DNA from: Mobilitalea sp.
GTDB lineage: Bacteria; Bacillota_A; Clostridia; Lachnospirales; Lachnospiraceae
Reading direction: 5' to 3'
DNA: 16,424 bases
NCBI GenBank assembly: GCA_029974875.1
Contig: JARKQP010000048.1
Location: forward strand, 1-16,424
Translations under genes and position numbers: made by a program
Shown: piece after piece, positions 1 to 6,197 of the stretch
Position numbering within the stretch: the stretch's first letter is position 1
How the letters are laid out: every line of letters begins with the position of its first letter
The notes under the pieces: model-generated
Database searches by the model: none
Told to the model about the DNA's origin: nothing
The model's input: only the letters and a program-made list of their open reading frames with translations

Positions 1-1
1 A

Positions 2-91
2 GAGGATGTTATTAATAATAATGATATGACAGATGTAACGGATATATTGAAGGAATTGCTAAAGGGAACAAAGAAAGCAAATAATGAGTAA
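2..91 (+). CDS. C-terminal end of an unidentified upstream gene (partial)
   Basis: An open frame enters from the left edge and stops at TAA 89-91, giving 29 residues that end in LKGTKKANNE. The composition is hydrophilic (Asn, Asp and Lys rich), like a charged protein tail. No motif is visible and I do not recognise the family. The frame has no internal start that would make it a complete small gene. It is followed by the hairpin repeat array and then the TPR gene on the same strand, about 100 nt away, so the two could be cotranscribed. Confidence 0.5.
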   Translation, partial: EDVINNNDMTDVTDILKELLKGTKKANNE

Positions 92-100
92 ATTAAAAAC

Positions 101-188
101 GGACAGGTGGGGGGAAAACCCTCCAAAGGAACAGGAGGGAAAACCCTCCAAAGGACAGGAGGGAAAACCCTCCAAGGAACAGGAGGGT
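101..188 (+). repeat. Tandem array of SD/anti-SD hairpin units in the leader of the TPR gene
   Basis: Three and a half direct repeats of 23-27 bp (101-127, 128-152, 153-175, 176-188) share the pattern GGAACAGGAGGGAAAACCCTCCAAA. Each full unit is a hairpin: GGAGGG, loop AAAA, CCCTCC (GGGGGG in the first unit, which still pairs through G-U). The last half unit supplies AGGAGGG 181-187, the ribosome binding site for the ATG at 193. CCCTCC 168-173 can pair either with its own unit (158-163) or with the functional site (182-187). No U-run follows any hairpin, so they are not ordinary terminators. Confidence 0.85.
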
Positions 189-192
189 TAGT

Positions 193-1596
193 ATGATTTG
201 CCCGAATTGCGGAAGTAATATGTCGGACAAGAGAAAACGCTGTGAGAGATGCGGCAATGACCTGACAATCTACAAAAAGGTATTGTCAGCTTCCAATATT
301 TTTTATAATGACGGACTTACGAGGGCGAAGGTAAGGGATTTATCCGGAGCGATCATATCCTTGAGAAAAAGCCTTGAATTAAATAAAATGAATGTGAATG
401 CAAGAAACCTGCTGGGTCTTGTATATTATGAAATGGGTGAAATGGTTGCGGCCTTAAGCGAGTGGGTTATCAGCAGGCATTTTAAGCCGGAGGATAATGA
501 TGCGGAGGAATACATCGGTAAGATACAGTCAAACCTTACAAAGCTGGATTCCTTAAACCAGGCGATCAAGCGCTATAATACGGCTCTGAGTTTCGCAAAG
601 CAGGGGAGTGATGACCTTGCGATTATCCAGCTGAAAAAGGTGGTCAGCTTAAATGCGAACTTTATCCGTGCCTATCAATTGCTGGCGCTGCTGCTGATCA
701 AGACGGGCGAGAAGGACAGGGCAAGAAAATACCTGCAAAAGATAGCTAAGATTGACGTGACAAATACAGCCACATTAAAATATATGAAGGAAATAGAGGT
801 TGCTGCAGCGGCAAAGGATTTAAGCAGCAATCCGGAGGCGGAACAGCCCTCCTCCACAGGTGCGATTATGCCCATCTCCTCCTATCGGGAGGACAAGCCT
901 AATATTATGGCCTATGTTAATCTGGTAATTGGTGTTGTAATTGGCCTGGCGGTGGCAGCATTTTTAATTGCACCGACGATCAAGAAGAATATGGCGGATC
1001 CCGGCAGCGATCCCGGATATACTGATACCCGCTATACTGCGGAGCAGATGGAACAGAAGGATAAGCTCATCACCCAGCTTGAGACGGAAAAGGACCAGCT
1101 GGAGAAGGACAAAAAGGAGCTGCAGGCGCAGATCGACAGCCTGAACAGCATAGAGAATAAGGATGTATACTCAGGTTTAATTGGAGCTACGCAGATGTAC
1201 CTGGTTGAGCTGGCGAAGCCAAAGAACCAGCAGGATCTGGTTGCAGTAGCAGAGCAGTTAGCCGGAGTTGATGATACAGAGCTTGAAGCAGAGGCCGCCA
1301 AGCAGCTGTTTGATGAGTTGAAGGCAGCTACCTATCCGAACGCCGCCAAGGTCCACTATGAGGAAGGCCACAGCCTATATAGCCGGGGAAAATATGAGGA
1401 AGCTTTAGTCCAGTTAAAGCAGGCAATGGTCTTTGATCCGGAGGATGTGGATGCGGTCTATTTTACAGCAAGGGCTTATCATAGGCTGGATGATAAGAAT
1501 AATGCAGCCGTTTATTATAATCTGGTTATCAATGATTTCCCGGATTCATCACGGGTAGCAGATGCAAAAGATTATGTAAAGGAAGTACAGGAATAA
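193..1596 (+). CDS. Membrane-anchored tetratricopeptide-repeat protein with N-terminal zinc ribbon
   Basis: The 467-residue protein begins with a CxxC...CxxC zinc ribbon (C3, C6, C17, C20). TPR-like helical repeats follow, to about residue 200. After a polar linker there is one transmembrane helix at about 239-261. A charged coiled coil lies at about 280-320, and a second TPR block at about 382-465 includes the canonical pattern G-Y/K-YEEAL...A..DP. By the positive-inside rule the zinc ribbon and first TPR block should be cytoplasmic, with the coiled coil and second TPR block outside. TPR domains are protein-binding scaffolds; the partner is not evident. The ATG at 193 follows AGGAGGG by 5-6 nt. 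Its position next to the spoIIA operon may be coincidental because a terminator separates them. The architecture is clear, the function unknown. Confidence 0.85.
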   Translation: MICPNCGSNMSDKRKRCERCGNDLTIYKKVLSASNIFYNDGLTRAKVRDLSGAIISLRKSLELNKMNVNARNLLGLVYYEMGEMVAALSEWVISRHFKPEDNDAEEYIGKIQSNLTKLDSLNQAIKRYNTALSFAKQGSDDLAIIQLKKVVSLNANFIRAYQLLALLLIKTGEKDRARKYLQKIAKIDVTNTATLKYMKEIEVAAAAKDLSSNPEAEQPSSTGAIMPISSYREDKPNIMAYVNLVIGVVIGLAVAAFLIAPTIKKNMADPGSDPGYTDTRYTAEQMEQKDKLITQLETEKDQLEKDKKELQAQIDSLNSIENKDVYSGLIGATQMYLVELAKPKNQQDLVAVAEQLAGVDDTELEAEAAKQLFDELKAATYPNAAKVHYEEGHSLYSRGKYEEALVQLKQAMVFDPEDVDAVYFTARAYHRLDDKNNAAVYYNLVINDFPDSSRVADAKDYVKEVQE

Positions 1597-1621
1597 ATTA
1601 AAAATACAAAGGATAATTATG

Positions 1622-1675
1622 AAAAAGACGTTTCATGCTGAAGGGCGCAAAGCCCTTCCATAAAAGGTCTTTTTT
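1622..1675 (+). terminator. Rho-independent terminator after the TPR gene
   Basis: A nested hairpin. The outer stem AAAAAGAC (1622-1629) pairs with GTCTTTTT (1667-1674). The inner stem GAAGGGC (1640-1646) pairs with GCCCTTC (1652-1658). It ends in a T run and separates the TPR gene from spoIIAA. Confidence 0.8.
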
Positions 1676-1726
1676 CTTGGACAAAATCAAATGGAAATAT
1701 CAGTAAAAAATAGGAGGCTACAGTAG

Positions 1727-2116
1727 ATGCAGTATGAAAAGAAGAAAACCAGGCCAATACAGGGAACAGGAGAGGGGGGTGCGGAGTACGAAATCGATGG
1801 CCGGTGTCTGGTAATCCGGCTAAGAAATGAGCTTGACCACCACAACGCGGTCCAGATCCGGGAGGAAGCGGACAGGATTATAGACCGGAAGAATATCAAA
1901 CACATTATTTTTGATTTCTCGGGGGCCGGCTTTATGGATAGCGCCGGCATCGGTGTAATCATGGGAAGATACCGCAAGGTTATATTTATTGGGGGAAAAA
2001 TAGCGGTTTCTAATGTCAATTCAGCGGTTGACAGAATATTTCGCATATCAGGACTTTATAAAATCATTGAAAAATATGATACGGTGGAAACAGCACTCCA
2101 GCTGCTGATGAAATAG
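1727..2116 (+). CDS. spoIIAA: Anti-sigma-F factor antagonist SpoIIAA
   Basis: A 129-residue STAS-domain protein. In the established pathway, unphosphorylated SpoIIAA binds SpoIIAB and frees sigma-F in the forespore. SpoIIAB inactivates it by phosphorylation and SpoIIE reactivates it. The family signature FMDSAGIGVIMGRYR is present. Ser72 aligns with the phosphorylated Ser58 of B. subtilis, and the ELDHH motif near residue 35 and the LYKII ending also match. Compared with B. subtilis (about 116 residues) there is a Lys/Gly-rich N-terminal extension of about 14 residues. The ATG at 1727 has AGGAGG 9 nt upstream (1712-1717), so the extension is probably translated. First gene of the spoIIA operon. 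I could not find a convincing sigma-H or Spo0A promoter between the preceding terminator and this start. Confidence 0.96.
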   Translation: MQYEKKKTRPIQGTGEGGAEYEIDGRCLVIRLRNELDHHNAVQIREEADRIIDRKNIKHIIFDFSGAGFMDSAGIGVIMGRYRKVIFIGGKIAVSNVNSAVDRIFRISGLYKIIEKYDTVETALQLLMK

Positions 2117-2117
2117 T

Positions 2118-2164
2118 CTCGCCAAAGCATGCGAGCCATCCGGCTTGTATAAGACGTGCAAGCC
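2118..2164 (+). other. Alternative hairpins in the spoIIAA-spoIIAB spacer
   Basis: CTCGC (2118-2122) pairs with GCGAG (2131-2135). GGCTTG (2142-2147) pairs with CAAGCC (2159-2164), just before the AAAGGGG ribosome binding site at 2171-2177. GGCT can also pair with AGCC at 2134-2137 across the 4-nt loop ATCC, so the helices compete. No T run follows. In B. subtilis these two genes are tightly coupled, so a structured spacer is unusual. Its function is unknown. Confidence 0.4.
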
Positions 2165-2188
2165 AATTAGAAAGGGGAAGACAAAACA

Positions 2189-2755
2189 ATGAGTGATAAG
2201 GTTGAAAGAAGTAAAACAAATGAGCAGAAGGGTGGACCGGGTCCATACCAGCACATCCATGGCAATTCATGTAATGAAAGGTATGGGCATGAGAATGAAA
2301 TGAGGCTGGAATTTGAAAGCCGTTCACAGAATGAGAGCTTTGCAAGAACAGTCGTAGCAGCCTTTGCGGCGCAGCTGGATCCTACCATTGAGGAGCTGGC
2401 CGACATTAAGACAGCAGTGTCGGAGGCAGTAACCAATTCCATAATCCATGGCTATTTGGATGAAATAGGCATAATCTCAATGCACTGTACGGTTTGTGAA
2501 AATGAGCTGACAGTAGAAATTATTGACCTGGGGGTGGGTATTGATGATGTGAGCAAGGCGATGGAGCCCCTGTATACGTCAAAGCCTGAGCTGGAGCGCT
2601 CCGGCATGGGCTTCTCCTTCATGGAAGCCTTTATGGATGACCTGCAGGTAGTATCCTCATCGGGATCAGGAACCCGGGTGATAATGAGAAAGAGGATAGG
2701 AAAGGCAGGGGTAAATAAAAGATTTGTTCCGCAGGCGTATGAAATGGAGGCTTAG
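2189..2755 (+). CDS. spoIIAB: Anti-sigma-F factor / serine kinase SpoIIAB
   Basis: A GHKL-family protein kinase that binds and inhibits sigma-F and phosphorylates SpoIIAA. The hallmark blocks are intact: NESFAR (48-53), N-box SEAVTNSIIHGY (E79, N83), G1 DLGVGI (113-118) and G2 SGMGF (138-142). The conserved family begins at about residue 38. Residues 1-37 have no counterpart in the 146-residue B. subtilis protein and are a translation of the dispersed element at 2198-2300. Two starts are possible. ATG 2189 has AAAGGGG 11 nt upstream. ATG 2300 (M38) has no well-spaced Shine-Dalgarno, but overlaps through ATGA the stop of a short reading frame that starts at 2283. The sequence NEM-LEF around M38 resembles the normal family start, suggesting that the original start codon was displaced. 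Identity is certain; the start is not. Confidence 0.95.
   Translation: MSDKVERSKTNEQKGGPGPYQHIHGNSCNERYGHENEMRLEFESRSQNESFARTVVAAFAAQLDPTIEELADIKTAVSEAVTNSIIHGYLDEIGIISMHCTVCENELTVEIIDLGVGIDDVSKAMEPLYTSKPELERSGMGFSFMEAFMDDLQVVSSSGSGTRVIMRKRIGKAGVNKRFVPQAYEMEA
2198..2300 (+). repeat. Dispersed structured element, copy 1 (fused to spoIIAB)
   Basis: This copy matches the minus-strand copies at 8949-9053 and 10412-10511. The core runs from GGACCGGGTCC (2234-2244) to ATGGGCAT. The stem GTCCATACC (2241-2249) pairs with GGTATGGGC (2280-2288) around a 30-nt loop. Relative to the other two copies, the G-C pair at stem position 7 has become A-U, a compensatory change. The leader reading frame seen in the other copies is retained but starts with ATA (2245) and ends at TAA 2272-2274. 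The upstream part AAGGTTGAAAG...AGAAGGGTGG also matches. Here the element reads in frame into SpoIIAB. Confidence 0.85.
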
Positions 2756-2806
2756 ATGAAGGGTTGGAAGAGGTTAAATCAATAAAGGAAGGGAGGGAGA
2801 TGAGAT

Positions 2807-3523
2807 GTGGATACCCTTGAACTAATTAAACTTTCAAAGAATGGCGACAGGGAGGCCAGAGACCGGGTGGTTTCCGAGAATGTGGGTCTGGTGTGGAGCA
2901 TTGTCCGCAGGTTTATGAACCGGGGACATGAGATGGAGGATCTGTTCCAGATTGGCAGCATCGGTCTTATGAAAGCGATTGACAAATTCGATTCCTCTTA
3001 CGAGGTGAAATTTTCAACCTATGCGGTTCCCATGATCACGGGAGAAATCAAGCGTTTCTTAAGGGATGACGGCATGATTAAGGTCAGCAGGTCATTAAAG
3101 GAATCGGCGATTAAAATACGTGGCGTCCGGGAACGGTATCAAAATGAGCTTGGGCGGGATCCGACCTTTGAGGAGCTGGAGGAAGAGCTGGATCTGGAAA
3201 AAACAGATATTATTATGGCGCTGGAAACCGGAACAGAGGTAGAATCACTATATAAGACCATTTACCAGGGGGACGGAAGCCCCATATACTTAATCGATAA
3301 GCTGGCAGAAACAAAAGATGAGAGCGAAGATTTGGTAGATAAGCTTGCTTTACGGGAAATTATTGCATCTTTGGATGACAAGGAACAGGAGATTATCCGG
3401 CTGAGATATTTTAAGGACAGGACACAGACTGATATTGCAAAGGAGCTGGGCATTTCACAGGTTCAGGTGTCCAGGATGGAAAAACGGATTCTGAAAATTA
3501 TGAGGGAAAGGCTTGGCGCATAG
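2807..3523 (+). CDS. sigF: RNA polymerase sporulation sigma factor SigF
   Basis: A 238-residue sigma-70 family factor of the sporulation group, the first forespore-specific sigma factor. It is held inactive by SpoIIAB until SpoIIAA is dephosphorylated. Region 2 contains DLFQIGSIGLMKAIDKFD (45-62), followed by the core-binding and -10 recognition segment FSTYAVPMITGEIKRFLRDD (69-88). A region 3 segment lies at about 95-180. The region 4 helix-turn-helix QTDIAKELGISQVQVSRMEK is near the C-terminus. The start is GTG 2807, with GGGAGGG about 10 nt upstream; the nearby ATGs at 2800 and 2805 are out of frame. It lies 51 nt after spoIIAB. SigG is the main alternative, but position directly behind spoIIAA-spoIIAB identifies it as SigF. 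Confidence 0.96.
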   Translation: MDTLELIKLSKNGDREARDRVVSENVGLVWSIVRRFMNRGHEMEDLFQIGSIGLMKAIDKFDSSYEVKFSTYAVPMITGEIKRFLRDDGMIKVSRSLKESAIKIRGVRERYQNELGRDPTFEELEEELDLEKTDIIMALETGTEVESLYKTIYQGDGSPIYLIDKLAETKDESEDLVDKLALREIIASLDDKEQEIIRLRYFKDRTQTDIAKELGISQVQVSRMEKRILKIMRERLGA

Positions 3524-3580
3524 TGCCTTCAACCTTTTAAAATACAAGAGCAAAAAGGTTAAAAAATAAAATTAAATACA

Positions 3581-3645
3581 TTATCCACATATTTCCAGTA
3601 TAGGAAAAGTGGTAATTCATATAATATTATCAAGAATATGGATAA
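3581..3645. other. DnaA-box-like inverted pair in an AT-rich gap
   Basis: TTATCCACA at 3581-3589 is an exact match to the bacterial DnaA box consensus. The complement of 3635-3645 reads ATTATCCATAT, one mismatch from a second box in inverted orientation. About 50 bp of AT-rich sequence lies between them. There is no cluster of further boxes, so this is not evidence for an origin. Confidence 0.3.
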
Positions 3646-3649
3646 TCGT

Positions 3650-3681
3650 AAAAAGCATCAGAGATTGACTGATGCTTTTTT
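3650..3681 (+). terminator. Rho-independent terminator after sigF
   Basis: The stem AAAAAGCATCAG (3650-3661) pairs perfectly with CTGATGCTTTTT (3669-3680) across a 7-nt loop, followed by a further T. It separates the spoIIA-sigF unit from the spoVA unit. Confidence 0.9.
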
Positions 3682-3763
3682 AGTTCGGCCCATAAGGGTG
3701 CTTCGACCGGTAAGGGCGGACCTTGCCCGGCAGGAACGGACTTTGAAAGGGAGTGATAGTACA

Positions 3764-3919
3764 ATGCAAATGAGAAGAAGAATGGTGTGGCTTGCTGCTT
3801 TTTTAATTGTTACTGCGCTGCTGATTGGAATCTGTGTCACATTATATGTGAAAAACCAACCCACTGAATTTGATGGTACGTTGGTAAACCAGAGCGTTAT
3901 ATCTGACTATAATTTGTGA
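3764..3919 (+). CDS. Small single-pass membrane protein preceding spoVAC
   Basis: A 51-residue protein starting MQMRRRMVW. It has an Arg-rich cytoplasmic start, one hydrophobic helix at about residues 8-27 (LAAFLIVTALLIGICVTLYV), and a polar tail of about 24 residues expected outside the membrane. The frame stays open upstream to 3638, but that start lies inside the sigF terminator. ATG 3764 has AAAGGGAG 10 nt upstream and is the sensible choice. It is the first gene after the terminator and lies 45 nt before spoVAC, so it is probably part of the spoVA transcript. I do not recognise the family. It occupies the place held by spoVAA and spoVAB in B. subtilis but resembles neither. Confidence 0.65.
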   Translation: MQMRRRMVWLAAFLIVTALLIGICVTLYVKNQPTEFDGTLVNQSVISDYNL

Positions 3920-3964
3920 CCGGTTTAAAGTGGAATATGATAAGGTTAGGAGATGGAGATTAAG

Positions 3965-4468
3965 ATGAGTGAGAAAAAACAAGTATCTGCAAAGGAGATT
4001 ATAAAGGAAACAGATACCCAGCAAAGAAATGAATATTTTAACCAATATGTGAAGGAAAACACACCAAAGAACAGTGTTCCAAAGAATACGGCCAAGGCAT
4101 TTTTAGTAGGAGGCATTATTTGTGTAATCGGCCAGGCCTTAACAAATTATTATATTTATATGGGTGCGGATGAGGAAACCGGAAAGCTGTATACCACCAT
4201 TACCCTGGTATTTTTAGCAATTGTATTAACCGGTCTTGGTGTTTATCAGAAAATTGCCAAATTCGGAGGAGCCGGAACTCTGGTTCCGATTACGGGCTTT
4301 GCGAATTCTATGGCGGCACCGGCTGTCGAATATAAGAAAGAGGGACAAGTTTTCGGAATTGGCTGTAAGATTTTCACCATTGCAGGGCCTGTGATTTTGT
4401 ATGGTATCTTCTGTTCCTGGGTTCTTGGGGCAATTTATTATTTGCTGAAATTAGTAGGTGCTGTTTAA
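3965..4468 (+). CDS. spoVAC: Stage V sporulation protein AC
   Basis: A 167-residue integral membrane protein of the SpoVAC/SpoVAE family. Established work on Bacillus implicates SpoVAC as a mechanosensitive channel component in release of dipicolinic acid from spores. A polar N-terminal segment of about 40 residues is followed by hydrophobic helices. The family loop is F-GGAGTLVPITGFANSM (103-118 approximately), and a C-terminal pair of helices ends in a conserved Trp-containing stretch. An in-frame ATG at 3953 touches its own AGGAG with no spacer. ATG 3965 has GGAG 6 nt upstream and AGGAG 12 nt upstream and is preferred. It is expected to be expressed in the forespore, though I found no clear sigma-G promoter. 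Confidence 0.95.
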   Translation: MSEKKQVSAKEIIKETDTQQRNEYFNQYVKENTPKNSVPKNTAKAFLVGGIICVIGQALTNYYIYMGADEETGKLYTTITLVFLAIVLTGLGVYQKIAKFGGAGTLVPITGFANSMAAPAVEYKKEGQVFGIGCKIFTIAGPVILYGIFCSWVLGAIYYLLKLVGAV

Positions 4469-4543
4469 AATCAAAGAACGATGGATGAAAAATAAAATGA
4501 TAGAGAAGGGTCTGATTTAAGACTTTAAGAAGGAGTTGTAAGC

Positions 4544-5599
4544 GTGACGTCAAACGGTAGTAATCAAACGAAAATGGTTGGAAAACAGAGCATTTTATTT
4601 CAAAATGCCCCCTATATTATAGCAACGGCTTCAGTTGCAGGAAAAAAGGAATCAGAAGGACCTTTAGGGTCTTTGTTTGATATTGTCAATGAGGATCCGA
4701 TGTTTGGGCAAAATACCTGGGAGGAAGCGGAAAGTGAGTTAATGAAAGAGGCCGCGGAAAAAGTGCTTATGAAGGCGGGATTAGCGAATTCGGATATCCG
4801 GTATCTGGTGGGAGGGGACCTGTTGGGGCAATTAATTGCCACCTCCTTTGGAATAGCGGAATTGGAGATACCGATGCTTGGCATCTACGGTGCGTGCTCT
4901 ACCATGGGTGAAGCGATGTCCATCGGAGCCATGCTGGTGGATGGGGGCTATGCAGACAGGATACTGGCAATTACCTCCAGCCATTTTGCAGGTGCAGAAA
5001 AGCAGTTCCGCTTCCCCTTGGATTATGGTAACCAAAGGCCTTATTCTGCTACCTGGACAGTGACAGGCAGCGGGGCAGTTATTATTACGGATGGGGATAA
5101 AAAGACCTCGAATCCGGCAGAAGCGGATGTGGTAATTAAGGGTGTTACAACGGGAAAAATTGTTGATTACGGTATTAAGGACTCTATGAATATGGGGGCG
5201 GCCATGGCACCCGCTGCCTTTGAAACAATTAAGCAGAATCTGGAGGACTTTGGGCTGCAGCCCTCCCATTATGATAGGATTATTACAGGAGATTTAGGAG
5301 CTGTGGGGTCAAAGATATTGATCGACCTGCTTTTGGAGGCTGGCTATGATATCAGTAAAAACCATATGGACTGCGGCGTTGAGATCTTTGATGAGAATAA
5401 GCAGGATACCCATGCAGGGGGAAGCGGATGCGGATGCTCCGCCATAACCTTTGCGGGCTATATATACAGGAAGCTAAAGACCCGGGAATGGAAGCGGGTC
5501 CTGTTCCTTCCGACCGGAGCATTATTGTCACAGGTAAGCTTTAATGAAGGAAAGACAGTGCCCGGTATTGCCCATGCAGTTATGGTCGAGGGAAATTAG
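4544..5599 (+). CDS. spoVAD: Stage V sporulation protein AD (dipicolinate-binding, thiolase fold)
   Basis: A 351-residue soluble protein with a thiolase-like fold. The Bacillus homologue (about 338 residues) binds dipicolinic acid and associates with the spore inner membrane. The family block GIYGACSTMGEAMSIGA carries the thiolase-position Cys118, and a second conserved block near the C-terminus, THAGGSGCGCSA, is intact. The start is GTG 4544 with AAGGAG 8 nt upstream. The gap to spoVAC is 75 nt and to spoVAE 97 nt, so the three belong to one operon. Full length with no sign of damage. Confidence 0.96.
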   Translation: MTSNGSNQTKMVGKQSILFQNAPYIIATASVAGKKESEGPLGSLFDIVNEDPMFGQNTWEEAESELMKEAAEKVLMKAGLANSDIRYLVGGDLLGQLIATSFGIAELEIPMLGIYGACSTMGEAMSIGAMLVDGGYADRILAITSSHFAGAEKQFRFPLDYGNQRPYSATWTVTGSGAVIITDGDKKTSNPAEADVVIKGVTTGKIVDYGIKDSMNMGAAMAPAAFETIKQNLEDFGLQPSHYDRIITGDLGAVGSKILIDLLLEAGYDISKNHMDCGVEIFDENKQDTHAGGSGCGCSAITFAGYIYRKLKTREWKRVLFLPTGALLSQVSFNEGKTVPGIAHAVMVEGN

Positions 5600-5621
5600 C
5601 CATAGGAAACAGTGCTTATAT

Positions 5622-5663
5622 CTGATTAATCAGCTGCCGGTAGTAATGCCTTGGGCTGATTAA
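5622..5663 (+). promoter_or_regulatory. Palindrome plus third half-site between spoVAD and spoVAE
   Basis: CTGATTAATCAG (5622-5633) is a perfect 12-bp palindrome. A further GCTGATTAA (5655-5663) pairs perfectly with TTAATCAGC (5626-5634) across 20 nt. The half-site CTGATTAA is therefore present three times. It could be an operator-like site in DNA, or an intercistronic hairpin in RNA that sets the relative level of spoVAE. There is no T run, so it is not a standard terminator. Confidence 0.4.
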
Positions 5664-5696
5664 GGGATAGCCAGGCCGGAAAGGAGTTTAAAATTT

Positions 5697-6053
5697 ATGG
5701 ATTATCTGAAAGCATTTTTAATTGGAGGAGCTATCTGTGCGGTAGTTCAGATACTACTTGATAATACAAAGCTGATGCCAGGGAGGGTAATGGTAATTTT
5801 GGTCTGCCTTGGCTCTGTGCTGGGGGCAATCGGTATTTATGAGCCCTTTGCAAAATGGGCAGGTGCGGGAGCCAGCGTTCCCTTGACAGGCTTTGGAAAT
5901 GCGCTGTTTAAGGGAATGAAGGAAGCCATTGACAAGGAAGGGTTCATAGGGCTTTTTAAGGGAGGCTTTACTGCCTCTGCCGTCGGCATATCCTCCGCAC
6001 TGATCTTTGCCTACATTGCTTCCTGGTTCTTTAATTCGAAGATGAAAAGTTAA
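5697..6053 (+). CDS. spoVAE: Stage V sporulation protein AE (SpoVAEb type)
   Basis: A 118-residue membrane protein, close in length to Bacillus SpoVAEb (about 116). The N-terminal helix AFLIGGAICAVVQILLD is followed by a second helix and the family loop FAKWAGAGASVPLTGFGNAL. A C-terminal amphipathic segment and last helix end in FAYIASWFF. The GAGA-VPLTGFGN loop is homologous to that of SpoVAC, showing that the two membrane subunits are paralogues. The start is ATG 5697 with AAGGAG about 10 nt upstream. It is the last gene of the spoVA operon, ending before the shared terminator at 6136-6193. Confidence 0.95.
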   Translation: MDYLKAFLIGGAICAVVQILLDNTKLMPGRVMVILVCLGSVLGAIGIYEPFAKWAGAGASVPLTGFGNALFKGMKEAIDKEGFIGLFKGGFTASAVGISSALIFAYIASWFFNSKMKS

Positions 6054-6110
6054 AAGAAATAGCGCTTCATGCTTTGCCTAGGACGTGGACATAATCATAA
6101 GCTTGCTTTA

Positions 6111-6138
6111 GTCTATCAGAAAAAGTCTATCAGAAAAG
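6111..6138 (+). repeat. Two tandem copies of a 14-bp unit
   Basis: GTCTATCAGAAAAA is present twice in direct succession (6111-6124 and 6125-6138, with one change at the end). The pair runs into the left arm of the terminator hairpin. It is probably slippage in the spoVAE-PBP gap, with no evident role. Confidence 0.5.
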
Positions 6139-6193
6139 CTGGTACAAATCCGGACCGGTCATGGTAATGGGTGTCCTGGATCTGTACCAGCTT
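6136..6193. terminator. Bidirectional terminator between spoVAE and the PBP gene
   Basis: AAGCTGGTACA (6136-6146) pairs perfectly with TGTACCAGCTT (6183-6193). The interior also pairs partly (ATCCGGAC with GTCCTGGAT). On the minus strand the stem is followed by TTTT, so it best serves the PBP gene, whose stop codon is 5 nt away. It can also stop readthrough from spoVAE. Confidence 0.8.
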
Positions 6194-6197
6194 GGTT

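Noticed and set aside
1609..1620. AAAGGATAAT as the -35 of a sigma-H promoter for spoIIAA
   Set aside because: There is no GAAT-type -10 at the right spacing, and the TPR gene terminator follows it.
3598..3624. GTATA, 15 nt, CATATAA as a forespore (sigma-F/sigma-G) promoter for the spoVA genes
   Set aside because: The -10 lacks a conserved T, and a strong terminator (3650-3681) would lie between this promoter and the genes.
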